From contig NW_004454177.1 of NCBI RefSeq assembly GCF_000283155.1, forward strand, positions 9,843,775-9,907,774: a DNA stretch of 64,000 nt, in the 5' to 3' direction. Below are positions 31,986-43,300 of the stretch, in pieces. The notes beneath the pieces were generated by a model. The model was not told where the DNA came from. It did not search any database and saw nothing but the letters and a program-made list of their open reading frames with translations. The DNA is from Ceratotherium simum simum (taxonomy: Eukaryota; Chordata; Mammalia; Perissodactyla; Rhinocerotidae). Numbering within the stretch: the stretch's first letter is position 1; each line of letters starts with the position of its first letter. Both the position numbers and the translations under genes were made by a program.

Positions 31986-32279
31986 CATGATCCACAACTT
32001 CCTCTCCTGTCCTGAGGGTCTTTGCCTCTGAGCAGTATTCGGGAATATTCCTTGTGGTGGCCAGGTCTGGAATTCTTCTGCCCAGGGGAGGACGCAGCGA
32101 AGTGAGTGAATAAGTGACATGAGCCTGAAGGTGTTGGGACACTGAACATTAGGAGCTGCTTTGTTTGCCTTGTGGTTTCTATTGACTGTCTATGAAGAAA
32201 AAGTGCACAAAATATATTTCCCACCTTATAAATAATGCGTCTAACAGAGGTGACCTGGAGAATTATCGCCTGCTGTCTG

Positions 32280-32586
32280 GTTTCGTGTTATAACTTTCTC
32301 AAGAGTTTGAATTACTTCAGAACTCAGATTTTGAGGGTGGAACTTCATGAATGGGATTAGTGCCTTATAAAAGAGACCCCCAGAGAGCTCCCTTGCCTCT
32401 TCCACCACGTGGAAGCAAGAAGACCGCCGTCTATGAACCAGGAAGTGAGCTCTCGCCAGACACTGAATCTGCCAGAACGTTGATCTTGGACTTCTCAGGC
32501 TCCAGAGCTGTGAGAAATAAGTATTTGTTGTTTGAGGCACCCAGTCAATGGTATTTTCATTATAGCAGCCCAAATGGACTAAGACA
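32280..32586 (+). mobile_element. MaLR/MLT1-type solo LTR, 3' part
   Basis: atgggattagtgccttataa, agagacccccagagagctcc, ctatgaaccaggaagtgagc, tctgccagaacgttgatctt and agcagcccaaatggactaag follow a MaLR LTR to its 3' end. The 5' part is lost or diverged. Confidence 0.85.
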
Positions 32587-33861
32587 ATCATGATATAAAA
32601 TTAACTTTACAATATGATCTCACCCATATTAAAAATGAATAGAAAATGTCTAGCAAGCAATACGCTAAAACGTTAACCTTACTGCTCCTAGATGATTGTC
32701 TTTTAATTTCCTTTTTCTTTGTAGGTTTCTGTAATTTCCACATGCTCTACAATTTGTCTAATTTCTTCAAATCAGTATTCCAGGTGCCTAGAAGAATGCC
32801 CTTAGTAGATACAGAATGATTAATTGTTTGATTGTTGAATTATTAAATTAACTGTACATATATTACTTTTAAATCAAGAAATCTTCAGTTCAACTGTGGG
32901 GAGCAGAGCCAGAGATAAGTTCACTATATATTGCATCCAGAAAGGGGAGGGAGGAGATAGTTTCAAGGTGGAACCCTGGGTGCCAACAGCCATGTTCGTC
33001 CCAGGAGGAAGAGGCTGGGTGCCTCTGTCTGAGGCTTCCACGTGGTGAGTGCAGGTTCTGTGAGGTTTGGCTGGATGGTGTGATTCTGAGACCATGAAAT
33101 TTAAAGGACCGTGAGAGACAGGAATGGATGACCGTGGACCTTGTGAGGTGAACGAGGGTCTCTAAAACTAGGTGGGTCCCTTTGAGTTTGCGTGAGTCTG
33201 CTTGAGGCCGGAGGAGGACTGCCTGGGGCCCCACAGTGCTCTAAAGACAGGCAGAGCCAACTGCATTCGCCCCTTACCCCTGGGTTAAGTATTTAGGGAA
33301 AAGGGGGCATTTCTATTCTTCCCAAAGCATCATAATGGATTCCAGGTTAGTTCCTGAGAAGTATTTGGCTTGAATGCACGGATCCTCTAGAGATCTGCAG
33401 TCTTGTAAACACCAGAGATTTGGAGAGCACTATTAACAAGCACAGCGCTTCAATAATTCATCCTCCTGTTGGCAACCACAAGCTTCAGAATTCCAAACTT
33501 CAATGTCTGTGTGTTCTGGTGCATGTAAAAAACAAACAAAAGAGCAAGAGACAAGGGTGGGAGAGCAGGAGTGAAATCCTCATTGATGTCCTGCTCTGTG
33601 GCTGTGGCTCTGCGGGAGAAAAGCCCCAGACATTTATCGATCAGCCTGGCAGTGTTGACGGGCTTTTGTGTTCTGTTTGCGTGGCTGTCTTCCACTCTAG
33701 ACTGTTCCTCCTTTGTCCCCAAATCCCCAGGCCTGTCCAGTGCCCGACACCTAGCAGGCTGGGCCCACAGACTTTTGTCGATTCCAGTTGAACTCTCCAG
33801 TTCAGTCCTGCTGCCACCAGACAAGTGGAAACAAAGCCTAAAAAAATCTCTCCTTAAAAAA
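32587..33861. other. Unassigned non-coding sequence, 1.3 kb
   Basis: AT-rich to 32,880, then mixed. No repeat family or exon recognised. Open frames to 124 codons on both strands overlap and have no motif. Confidence 0.4.
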
Positions 33862-33873
33862 CAGAATCATCTG

Positions 33874-34097
33874 GGCCGGCCCCGTGGCTTAGCGGTTAAG
33901 TGTGCTCGCTCTGCTGCTGGCAGCCCGGGTTCGGATCCCGGGCGCACACCGACGCACCACTTCTCTGGCCATGCTGAGGCCGCGTCCCACATGAAGCAAC
34001 TAGAAGGATGTGCAGCTATGACATACAACTATCTACTGGGGCTTTGGGGGAAAAAAATAAATAAATAAAAATTTTTTAAAAACCCCAAAAAAAAAAC
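33874..34097 (+). mobile_element. ERE SINE, the only sense copy in the window
   Basis: Head gggccggccccgtggcttag (A-box region at agcggttaagtg), B-box-like gggttcggatcccggg, ccatgctgaggccgcgtccc, tgcagctatgacatacaact, ctactggggctttggggg and an A-rich tail with aataaataaataaa. Target-site duplication cagaatcatctg at 33,862-33,873 and 34,098-34,109. The head shows the tRNA-derived Pol III promoter boxes; many CpGs persist. Confidence 0.97.
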
Positions 34098-34109
34098 CAG
34101 AATCATCTG

Positions 34110-34539
34110 CACACCAGAGCCAACTGCCACCAGCATCAGCAGTCCAGAAGCCCCACGGCCCAGTCTGGGTCTTTAGGGGTAAACTCAGGGGACGCTCCAG
34201 GCAGTGACAGAGCCTCGGAGATCCTAGGCGCTGAAGGCATCTTTATGGGGAAGAGGATCTGGCTGGTGGCTTAAATGGAAACTTCCCATTTTTCCATATA
34301 GGGGTTGGTCTCAGCATCCCAGAGGCACACTTTTTCTGCAAAGAAGAGGGACTGAAGTATTCTTTAGGGTTCCCCAACTCAGAAGCCCTCATTTTGGTCT
34401 GTCCTTTCTACTTAGAGCTGGGTCCTTGCCAGGAGAACCACGTAGGGGAGCACACATGGGCCTGGAGAGTTGGAGGAGGTCTATTACGGGAAAGCCACCA
34501 GCAGTCACTTTCCTCTCACTTGGTCCATTCATCACTCAT
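34110..34539. other. Unassigned sequence
   Basis: No gene or repeat recognised. Confidence 0.35.
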
Positions 34540-34660
34540 TAATCCAGGCATTTTCTCATTGATTTGTTCATTCAGCAAATCTTTATTAAGCACGCATTCT
34601 GTGCCAGCACTGTAGCTAGGCACTGGGGTGCAGCAAAGAGAGGAGGTCCCTGTGGGGCTC
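34540..34660 (-). mobile_element. L2 LINE 3' end, antisense
   Basis: tgttcattcagcaaatcttt, attaagcacgcattctgtgc and ctaggcactggggtgcagca are the reverse complement of the L2 tail. An oppositely oriented L2 follows immediately. Confidence 0.8.
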
Positions 34661-34669
34661 GCCTTACTA

Positions 34670-35088
34670 ACCCAGCCTGCCTCTGTCTTCGCCCTCATCT
34701 CACATCTTGCCCCGCCTCTGTGTTCACAGGGGCCAACCACACTCACCTTCCACTGTTCCTCCACATGCCAAGCTCGGGTGTGTCTCAGGGCGTTTGTGTC
34801 TGCCATCCCTTCTCCTAGAGCATCACAAGACTGGCTCCTTCTCATGCAGCTCAAAGGTACCTTATTACCTCCTCAGAGAGGTGCCCACAGCCACCCTTGG
34901 ATGCCCTTATTACTCTGGATTCGCTTTATAGTATTCGTTTAGTGCTGTATCGTTTGCTTTTTTCCCTCCCTCTGAATGTTAGCTCCGTGAGAACAGAGGC
35001 CCTTTCTGCTTTGCTTGTGGTTTCTCCCTTGCACTTGGAACAGGGCTTGGCAAACAGTAGGTGCTCAGGCAGTATTGGCTGAACCCGT
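34670..35088 (+). mobile_element. L2 LINE 3' end, sense
   Basis: gtgtctgccatcccttctcc, agctcaaaggtaccttatta, cctcagagaggtgcccacag, gaatgttagctccgtgagaa and aacagtaggtgctcaggcag follow the L2 3' end. Together with 34,540-34,660 it forms a tail-out inverted pair of L2 pieces. Confidence 0.75.
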
Positions 35089-35779
35089 CTCTAGCGGGGC
35101 TTTCATTACCTCACCTGGCCTCTAGGGGCACTCTGATCTCCTGAGCTCTGTTCACCCAGGGGAAAAACATTTTAACCCTAGCTTGGTCCATATGGGGTGA
35201 CATGTTTAGAAAGAAAAATCATGAAGCAAAGAAGGGAAACTCAGCATATTTCAAAAGCTAACTAGTTAATCAAATATGTACCCTAAGGTGACCTAAAGCC
35301 TCATGGGCATCTTGGCTGACGCTGACCCTGGTGCTCGAACGGGATGTTAGACCAGCTCCCTAGCCTCACTGCCAGATAAAGAGGGACTTTGAGGCCCTGT
35401 CAGAGCCTGCTGCCCAGCCTTCTCTCTGGGTGAGGACCCAGGATGTGCTTCTTGGCCCTGGGGTGCCACGTGTATCTCTCTGCAGCTATCTAGGCTTTTG
35501 CTGTGGTCGTAGAGACTTCACAGAAACGGGTCTTGGGCTGCCGGCTGTCCCGCGCTGAACCACAGGCATCTCCACTGCTTATTCCAAAGGAGTCTCTCAC
35601 TCTGTCCCTCTCTTCTCCCTCTGCAGCATGTCCACTAGCCGGGCTTATGGGTGATTTTCCCTTCTTTTCATTTGGGTAAAATCCGACTTCTTTCCCTACC
35701 TGTTCTAAGCTAGGGCCTGGCCCAGCTGCACCTCATGACCCTGAAATGAAAGATGTCCATTTCCTATGTGGAATCTTGG
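35089..35779. other. Unassigned unique sequence
   Basis: No gene or repeat family recognised. Average composition. Confidence 0.4.
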
Positions 35780-35905
35780 GGGTGTTTGTTACATAACTTT
35801 TCTGAGTTTCACTTTCCACATATTTAAAATGGAGGTGATAACATCTGCCTCATAAAGTTTTGTGAGATCCAAAGATAACTACAGGACCCGGCAAAAAGTG
35901 AGGAA
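35780..35905 (+). repeat. MIR SINE fragment
   Basis: cataacttttctgagtttca, catatttaaaatggaggtga and gcctcataaagttttgtgag match the MIR core and 3' part. Confidence 0.65.
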
Positions 35906-36069
35906 AAGGTAGATATGATGTCATTATGAAAATCTCAGTGTCTTCAGCCCCATTTGTTACCTGTTTAGCTCCTGACCTGGCTGGTAAGAATTTCAAGACT
36001 CTCTTAAAAATGGGTGATTTTCCGCCCATCCTTAGGGGAAGGCACTACCTCATGCCATCCCTGGCAGGC

Positions 36070-36140
36070 GGTGTGGTGTGGGGCAAGGACATTAGATGGG
36101 AGTCAGGACCTGGGTTTGAGCCTGACTCGGCGTGACCTTA
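36070..36140 (+). repeat. MIR 5' (tRNA-like) fragment
   Basis: ggcaaggacattagatggga and gacctgggtttgagcctgac resemble the MIR head with its B box. Short. Confidence 0.5.
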
Positions 36141-36935
36141 CAAGCATTCCCTTGTGTGATCAAGTGTTTCCCTTTCAGCTAGCCATGCCGTACTTTGCAG
36201 TCTGTATGGTCTGAAAACTATAGGAAGCTGGAGAGCTGCTTTCAAGGAATGAGAAAGGAGATGTCCAGCCTTGCTTAGCGAGTGAGGCGGCAGGCAATGC
36301 GTGCACCAACCTAAAGGGGATCTTAGCGATGAGCAGATAAGGGGTTTACTTGATCCATGAAACCAACTTCAAGAAATCTCTGAGACTGAATCCCTGTTGA
36401 CAGCACCATCCACACTGGTTTTCAAAGCTCCTGAGGAAGTGGAGGGGGCGCTCTGCTTTGGTCACGGTGGAGGCAGCAACTGCAGCAGCCCTGGTGCAGA
36501 GACAGCTATAGAATGTCTCGCAGGCACCAGGGGGAGAGGCCAGGCTGGTCTGCTGGGGATGGCCCAGGCTCTCCCGTGCCCCTCTGCTGTAACGAGCAAT
36601 CAGCACACTTCTCTAGCTGGTCCACACAGCTGTCTGGGTATAAGCAAGTGGGTTAATCCTCAGTTAAATCCAGGTGCTGCGAGTGACAGGCTGGGGCCCT
36701 TTGGGGAAACATCTAACCTCCAAGCTCCACTCCTTCTTCCTTCCGTGAGCTGGAGACAAGGGCGGTGTGATCATCTTTGCCTTGGCAGAATTCAGGGCAC
36801 TCGGTGAGACTGAGGAAGGGACTTCCTCCAGTGGAAGAGACGATGTGTGACTTGGTATAGCTCTGGGCCAAATGGCACCCACGCTGATTGTGGGGAGAAG
36901 GGGTCTGAGAGACTTACTTACTTATTATTTGATAC
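36141..36935. other. Unassigned unique sequence, 0.8 kb
   Basis: GC-richer DNA at 36,400-36,800 with a 136-codon plus-strand open frame lacking recognisable motifs. No splice pattern persuaded me it is an exon. Confidence 0.35.
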
Positions 36936-37030
36936 TTCACCTCAATTTAGCAAGCATTTATTGTCTCTCGTACTCGGGGATGCAAAAATGAACAGCACAC
37001 GGCTTCTGCACCCTACGGCTCACGTTGTAA
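36936..37030 (-). mobile_element. L2 3' end fragment, antisense
   Basis: aatttagcaagcatttattg, tactcggggatgcaaaaatg and aacagcacacggcttctgc correspond to the reverse complement of the L2 3' end. Confidence 0.6.
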
Positions 37031-37137
37031 GCCCCACTCTCTCCCCTTAGATAGTGCAACAATCCCAGGTCTAACTTCCATCTTTCATATGAAAGGTCTG
37101 AGCCCTTCTCGGCATTCCACTTGCCTTCCAGTCTCCT

Positions 37138-37245
37138 AGACATGCTATGTACTTTATCTCGCATAATCCTCATAATCACACACCCTGGAGTTGGTATTTG
37201 AAGCATCATTTTGCAGGTGAGAGCACAGAGGCTCTGCGATGTCAC
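37138..37245 (-). repeat. MIR SINE fragment
   Basis: ctatgtactttatctcgcat, aatcctcataatcacacacc and ttttgcaggtgagagcacag are reverse-complement MIR. Confidence 0.7.
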
Positions 37246-37525
37246 TAATAGGGGTGGAAAGGGTAGTGCAGCTCCAGAGGACCTGGAAGGCTTCACAGAG
37301 GACATGACACCTGCCTGGATTTTCAGGGACGAGTTGAAGGTCACTAGAGGGATAAGAGGTAGGGGCCTTCCAGGCAGAGGGAAAAGCTGGCTCAAAAGCT
37401 TTGAGTGGGAAACGGCCTCCTGTGCTATGGAAACAGCAGGCAGTTATAGCTGCAGTTTAGAAAAGTCAGGAAGGCCCACATCTATCAGGCTAAAGAGCTG
37501 GGACGTCGTCCTGGGGCAATGCCAA

Positions 37526-37565
37526 GTGTGTGTGTGTGTGTGTGTGCATGCGTGCAAGTGTGTGC
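37526..37565. repeat. (TG)n microsatellite with imperfect end
   Basis: About 11 TG units followed by an imperfect cat-gcg-tgc purine/pyrimidine alternating tail. Confidence 0.95.
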
Positions 37566-37574
37566 ACGCATCAT

Positions 37575-37830
37575 CCAGTAATATTAACTAATGTTTACTG
37601 AGTACTTACCTATGCTAGCACAGTGCTGAGCACTTTACTAGCATTATCTCACAAATCTTGCAGCCAACCTCTGAGGTGGGTATTATTTTTATCACCAAGT
37701 TACCTACAAGGGAACTGAAATTTTGAAAGGTTAAATAATAATTTGCAGATCACACAGGTACCAGCATAAACTGGGATTTGAACACCACTCTCTCCGACCA
37801 GAATCCAGATCCTTGGCCATTATTGCCTAG
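37575..37830 (-). repeat. MIR SINE, near full length
   Basis: taactaatgtttactgagta, gcacagtgctgagcacttta, caacctctgaggtgggtatt and actgggatttgaacaccact are MIR in reverse complement including the 3' tail and B box. Confidence 0.9.
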
Positions 37831-37975
37831 TATGACAAGGGCCTTCATTTGGGCAGGGACAGTGGGATTGAAGGCAGAGGAAAAGTCTGAGAAGTATTTA
37901 GGAGGTAAAACCTGTGACTTTGGTGAGTGGGTGGATTTAGGGAATGAGTGAGAGGGAGAAGATTCTGGCCCAGAG

Positions 37976-38881
37976 TCTGAAGAAAGAAAAGGTTTTATGG
38001 AAACGATATTGGTTTTTAGATTCCATATTCAGCTGGTGCCATGTAGCTGGATCCTGAGTTGGCTCACCAACCCGTGACCTGCCCCTCCTTTTTTCATTCA
38101 TAGCTGATCAGCAATCCGTCTACGCTCTGCCGCGGTCGATAAGAAAAATGTTGACCAGAACAGGCCAAGCTGAGAGCCCTGCCTGAGGCCTCCGGGACCC
38201 TCTCCCCAAGCTGGTATTGATCCAGCTAATCTGCTCTCTTTGGATATGGTCATCCCATCGGTCAGAGTCCCTGACTGCATGATCATCCAGTTTCTCCATC
38301 TGGGATCATGAACCCAAAGATACTGCACTTTCCAGCTATTCATCTGACAACTCTATCAGAAAAGAAATGAGGTATGTCAGGCGTGAGGAGTTCTTGATGG
38401 ACCCATGCTGGGCATCACAGCATCTCTTCTTCCAAAGCCACCCGTGTAATAGGCAGGAGTTTTATCTGGGATGGACCTTAGGCACACCGTCTATCCCTTT
38501 CAGAAAATCAAGGCATTTGCTTGTTTCTCACCCCTTTTCAACAGCATTCAACACATTCCAATTGTGCACTTGCTGTGTACCAGGTGTGTCCTTTGTCACT
38601 TTCCCCGTTCTATGGGATTCTTTGAGGATTCTCAACAGCAGGTGCACACTCTGCATGTTATCTTCAAACTGCGGAATATAATTCTTCCGGGTCAAGAGGC
38701 TTAACCTCATTTTAACAATTGTGTGCTACCTAGATTCTCCTCATCAATGTTCATTCTAGATTTTCTGATCTGAGCATCATTGTCCTGGACAGGAAGGTGG
38801 AAGCAATAAAGGACCGGAAGAGTGCCACTTACTGTTAATTTTAAACCCTCAGTCCTCGGAGGACAGGAGGGAACTGACAAC
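37976..38881. other. Unassigned sequence, 0.9 kb
   Basis: No gene recognised. 38,540-38,600 (gcattcaacacattccaatt, cttgctgtgtaccaggtgtg) may be a diverged L2 tail in reverse complement. Confidence 0.35.
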
Positions 38882-39105
38882 CGATGCTTGCTGAGAGCCC
38901 TCCTCTGTGCTAGGTTATTTTTTTGCTTTTAATGCATCATCCCATGTAATCCTCACAACAAACCCCGCAGTGTAAGAATTATTATTCCATCTTACAGACA
39001 AGGAAGCTGAGGTTCAGAGAGGTTGGGAAAATTGTCCCAGGTCATACAGCTGGTCCTTGAGAGGTGGATCTAGCCCTTCTCTGTTCTCGTCGCTCTGACT
39101 CTACC
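38882..39105 (-). repeat. MIR SINE, near full length
   Basis: ccatgtaatcctcacaacaa, ccatcttacagacaaggaag and aggttcagagaggttgggaa are MIR in reverse complement. Confidence 0.88.
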
Positions 39106-39844
39106 GGCGAAGGTCTTTAGTGTCGTTGTCCTCGGCTCATTCTGGCTCCAGCCTTCCTGACATTATACTTAGTGGTCTGTGTCACTCCTTTGTATTCATC
39201 CTGTGCAGCCATGTTTCTTCCACATCAGAGTCATTTGCAATTGTATTGTCAGAATTTCATTTTTGAAAGTCATCCCTCAGAGCGGTCTTCCTTGAGAGTG
39301 TAAGGTCATGGGATCAGACTTTCTTTCCTCCGAAGCTTTTGCAATATGCCTTCGTAAAGACTGAGGTGCATGTCAGACCAGGCCCAGCATTTTTCTCGGT
39401 GAACAGCATGAACTTGGAGATGACCCGGCTACTGTTTCTCAGGATTTCTCTCCTCACTCTTTCTCCAAGCAGTTCACCCCTGTTGGAGCAGAATTAGGTT
39501 CAAAATAGATGCCTCACCCCAACCCCAACCTCTGTCTTCTGAGAGATTAAATTGCTGAGTCGAACCATGAATATATTGAATGTTCACTGCTTGTTCCTGC
39601 AACGAACAGTAGTTGTAAATAAAATTGATTAGGTAAGTTAGACCGGGAAATGATGACATTTCTATGGGGTTTTTTTTTGATAGGAATTGGATTTGTCTAT
39701 ATGACAACTTGCAGGGACTTAGGTGGATCTCTGTCTGTCATGCTGATGTAACATGAATGCGTGTGGCTCTAGGAAGAACTATAAAGGAATGTATGGGCAG
39801 TTATATGTAAAACAACATTAAATGGCTTTGTATAAGGTAGATAA
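39106..39844. other. Unassigned unique sequence
   Basis: No gene or repeat recognised. AT-richer from 39,540. Confidence 0.4.
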
Positions 39845-40110
39845 TATAGAGAAGTCGTTAAGAGCATTAATTTTTAGAGACAGACAGACATGGATTTCAG
39901 TGCTTTCTCAACACTTCATTAGCTCTGAGACTCGTGTAGATTCCTAACATCTTTAAGCTTTAGCTTCCTTATCTGTAAAGTGATGGTGATATGCTCTCTA
40001 CATAAATCTCATAGGGTGTGTGAAGACTAAATGAGATAATGGATGTAAACGCTTAGCAAAATGCTTGGCACACAGTAAAACACTCAGTTAACTTAGGATC
40101 TTATTATTAC
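39845..40110 (+). repeat. MIR SINE, near full length
   Basis: gaagtcgttaagagcattaa, ctttagcttccttatctgta, gaagactaaatgagataatg and gcttggcacacagtaaaaca match MIR from head to tail. Confidence 0.88.
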
Positions 40111-41234
40111 GCATAACTACATCTGTTCTTATGGGAAATTGTTTTGGTGTGTATCAGAGTGTGAATCTGGATGTGAAAATCTGAGTATGTGCTTCTGGAA
40201 TATTTTAGTCTCATTGGTATTGTTTAACACAGACACTCACAGACACACTGTAGTGTGTAGTGAGGAGAGGGAGATCTTAAGAGTGAGGAGACAGAATCCT
40301 TCTGAATCAGGGGTCAGAAGAGCTAGGGAGCATTTAAGTCAGAGCAGAGAATTGGCCTCGGAAGTGCAGGGGGCAGAATATGAAAGAGTCCTTCAGAGAC
40401 GTGAAGGGCCTCGGCAGGGAAGGAGGCTGAGATTTCTTGTGTGTTTTCTCCAAAGAGCAGAATGAACATCAATAGGTGATGGTAGTTTTCTATCCAACAA
40501 GAGAAAGGTGGCGCTCTGACATCCTAAGTGGCATCCAGCCGTGCCATGGGCTGCCTCCTCTGGGAAGGGCTCACACAGAGGCTGGACAGCCATCTCCCTC
40601 CTCTCTCAGCCTCCTTCCCCTGACAGGAGGCCAAACTAGAGATCTGCGAGGTGTTTTCCTATCTGTGCTTGGTGAGAGAGAGCAGCAGCCTGCATGTGTG
40701 TATCTCCTCAACTGAAACTCCAACTTCAATTTCCAGGCAGCACAACATTTGTTTTTAGAGAAAAAAAAAAAAACCCCAGCCAGCTCAGAGGTGACAAGGG
40801 TGACAGGGCTACAATTATCACCTGCTCCTCAGCACCTAGTGTTTTGTTGGAAGGATGCTGACAGCTCTGAACTCTCTTTGTGCGGGGAGCTGAAGCCCCC
40901 AACCTCTGCTCAGAACATTTGATGCAGACAGACAGCTGTGGGACCGGCCTGGGGGAGGGGTTGGGGGCGGAGGGGGCTGTCACCTCCTCCTCTTCTCTTT
41001 GTGCTGTGGGAGTGGGCTGAAAGGCTCTCCATGTGTTTCCATTCTTGGGCAGATTTTTATCATACTCAGCGAGCCTTCACTTACAAGTCTCCTCAGGGTG
41101 CCAGACCTTACAAAAAAGAAAAAGAAACCAATGGGTATTAATTTGAGAGGAACGGACCTTTGTAAGGGGGCAGGATGGAAGAGTGACCTCCAGAGGGCGC
41201 CAGAGTGATTCAATGTTAGGTAGCTGCTCAAGAC
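40111..41234. other. Unassigned unique sequence, 1.1 kb
   Basis: No gene recognised. The 108-codon open frame at 40,139-40,465 has no motif. A12 run near 40,761. Confidence 0.4.
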
Positions 41235-41450
41235 GTCCGCGGAACAGTGGAAAGAGGTAGGGCTTTTTTGTCACAAAGACTCAGGTGAAAAACCTGATCC
41301 TGCTTCTTATTTGCACGTGACCTGGGACAACGCATTTAACCATTTAGAGCTTCAGCTTCCTCATCTGTAAAATGGGAGTAGCAATACCTACCTTGAGGGG
41401 TTGTTATAAAGACTAAAGGAGATAAAGGAAGATTAAATGAGATAACACGG
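41235..41450 (+). repeat. MIR SINE
   Basis: catttaaccatttagagctt, cttcctcatctgtaaaatgg, gcaatacctaccttgagggg and agattaaatgagataacacg match the MIR core and 3' half closely. Confidence 0.92.
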
Positions 41451-41459
41451 ACCAAGGTG

Positions 41460-41800
41460 GGGGGAGGGGGCGGGAAAAAGAATTATTGCAGAGGATCTGC
41501 GTCTCCATCGGCACATCAAAACCATTGCCCGCACACTGAATTTACACTGCCCGCTCATATGTGGTCAACCATTTTTCATATGTACCTTGGTGTTCCTATA
41601 ATAAAATGCGAATTCAGGGAAAAGCAACCCAGGATTCCTGGTAGACTTTGTGATGACATTTTCTTCAACCAACAGACACTAAGCACTGTCGCTGTCACGT
41701 GGGAGTCTGCAGATGTGTTTGCCATGATATGAGTCCTCAGAGACCCCCAAGAAGGTGGGGAAGCACCGAGATGATGCAATTAAAGCACTTAATCTTCCCC
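41460..41800. other. Possible conserved non-coding element
   Basis: Unique block with retained CpGs (ctgcgtctccatcggcacat), aagaattattgcag, gtcacgtggg (E-box CACGTG at 41,696-41,701) and gatgcaattaaagcacttaa. No repeat signature. Confidence 0.35.
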
Positions 41801-42465
41801 TCTCCTGAGCCCAGAGGTGAAGGAGGGCCCTTCTGACCCTGGCTGGGCTCTGATTTCTCTCCTCCGAGGCTGCAGGGTCGCAAAGAATGTACCACATGCC
41901 CACTAACAGGCCCCAGCAGGCTGCCTGAGCTCCTTGAAAAGTCTGGCATTGGTTTCTCCCTTCCTTTTCAAAATACCAGCTCCAAATTAGGAGAATTACT
42001 CTGGAGGACTTCTGGTTCATCAGAATAACGCTTGTCGCTCAGCCTCCTTCCCTGATTTGTGTTCTTCTCCACTGCCGTCTAGTATGGGGGGTGAGGAGCA
42101 GAGGCTCAGAGGCTTGTAGCTGGAAAAATGTGCCCTTCATGTACTAACTCTTAGAGCAAATCCCCCGGAGAAAACTCCTCTGCATTCCCGTGCTCCGTCC
42201 TACCTCCACCACCTGGGAAATGAAATGCCCCAGGCTGTTCTCTGCAGTTCAGTTGTTCGGCCTCTAGGGAGGGGCCCTAGAGCTACTGGTGTCTGGTCCC
42301 ACCAACCACTAGCCAGGGGGACAGGTTCACCAAAGCAGTCTGAACCATGGCCACCCCCACTGCCCATCCCTATTTCCGGTGACCACCCCCATGGCCGCCC
42401 ATGGCTCTCTGCATACTCATCCTGTGTGGTGCTGTACCCTCTGGCTCCTCAAAGAGTGCTCACTG
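41801..42465. other. Unassigned unique sequence
   Basis: GC-richer, no gene or repeat recognised. Confidence 0.35.
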
Positions 42466-42614
42466 GGTCAGCAGCATCCTGTCATCTGAGTGCTTGTTAG
42501 AAATGCAAAATCTCAGCCCTCCTCCAGCCCCAGACCTACTGAGTTAGAATCTGCATTTTAACAAGATCCCCATGTGATATGTATGCACATTAAAGTCTGA
42601 GAAACACACATCTA
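42466..42614 (-). mobile_element. MER5A-like hAT-Charlie remnant
   Basis: cttgttagaaatgcaaaatc, cagacctactgagttagaat and cacattaaagtctgagaaac are MER5A in reverse complement. Confidence 0.85.
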
Positions 42615-42754
42615 GCTCACCTATGGACCCCCATCACTGCCCAACTACTTTACGGTAAGGATAACTCTCAGGATTGCTTCCGGCTACTGAGCACCAGGGG
42701 CAGAGAACATGGTACAGAGAAATGGCCATAGGCACTTTGGCCAGAAGTCAGAGA

Positions 42755-42935
42755 GAGCCAATTAGCATCATGGAGCCCTGACTGTGTGTTAGGCATGTTA
42801 TAGGCGTGATCTGATCTCATCCTTATATCCTGTCTCCAAGGCAGGGTGTTATCTATCTATCAGAGGAGCAAGCTGAGGATCAAAGAGGTTTGAAGCTAGC
42901 TCACTATTCCCGAGCTAGTAAGAAGGCCGTGTGCC
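42755..42935 (-). repeat. MIR SINE
   Basis: gtgtgttaggcatgttatag, cagaggagcaagctgaggat and cccgagctagtaagaaggcc are diverged MIR in reverse complement. Confidence 0.7.
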
Positions 42936-43057
42936 AGATAGACACGGAGAGAAAGTAAATTCCAGGCACAGAGACAGCCTGAATAGAGACATAGAGATGC
43001 GAGACAGCCTCATTGGCATCATTGTTAAGAAACCTTATCTGCATGGCACTGGGCTGG

Positions 43058-43300
43058 GTATTCATTCACTTGTTCATTTATTCGCTCCACACTACTGAGT
43101 ACCTACCATGTGCCATGCTCTGTGCTGGGCAAAGTGGTTACAATGTGGAAGAAATAGGCATGGTCTCTGCTCTCAAGGAGCTGTCTTTCTACTGGGAAAG
43201 AAAGAGTCACTGAAAATGATTTAATTATAATTGAAATGAGAGCCACAAAGCATAAAAAAGGAATCTAGCTTAGTTTTGGAGGAGAGGATACTGTATAAAT
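43058..43300 (-). mobile_element. L2 LINE 3' end, antisense
   Basis: tattcattcacttgttcatt, gagtacctaccatgtgccat and tctgctctcaaggagctgtc are the reverse complement of the L2 3' end. Confidence 0.82.

Larger units (their letters stand above)
37250..37975 (-). mobile_element. L2 LINE, antisense, interrupted by a MIR and a TG repeat
   Basis: 37,285-37,390 (ggcttcacagaggacatgac, gccttccaggcagagggaaa) is L2 in reverse complement. 37,850-37,975 (tatttaggaggtaaaacctg) looks like its continuation. Between them lie a TG-rich repeat and a MIR, which would then be later insertions. Confidence 0.55.

Noticed and set aside
31793..32224. 143-codon minus-strand open frame
   Set aside because: It overlaps a MIR fragment and two other open frames, and has no motif.
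33380..33400. Run of adjacent restriction-type sites (GGATCC, TCTAGA, AGATCT, CTGCAG) resembling a cloning polylinker
   Set aside because: Only about 21 bases, not identical to a known polylinker as I recall it, and flanked on both sides by ordinary mammalian sequence. Chance is more likely than vector contamination; a vector screen would settle it.
33571..34068. 165-codon plus-strand open frame
   Set aside because: Its C-terminal third lies in the ERE SINE. No recognisable protein and no conserved start.
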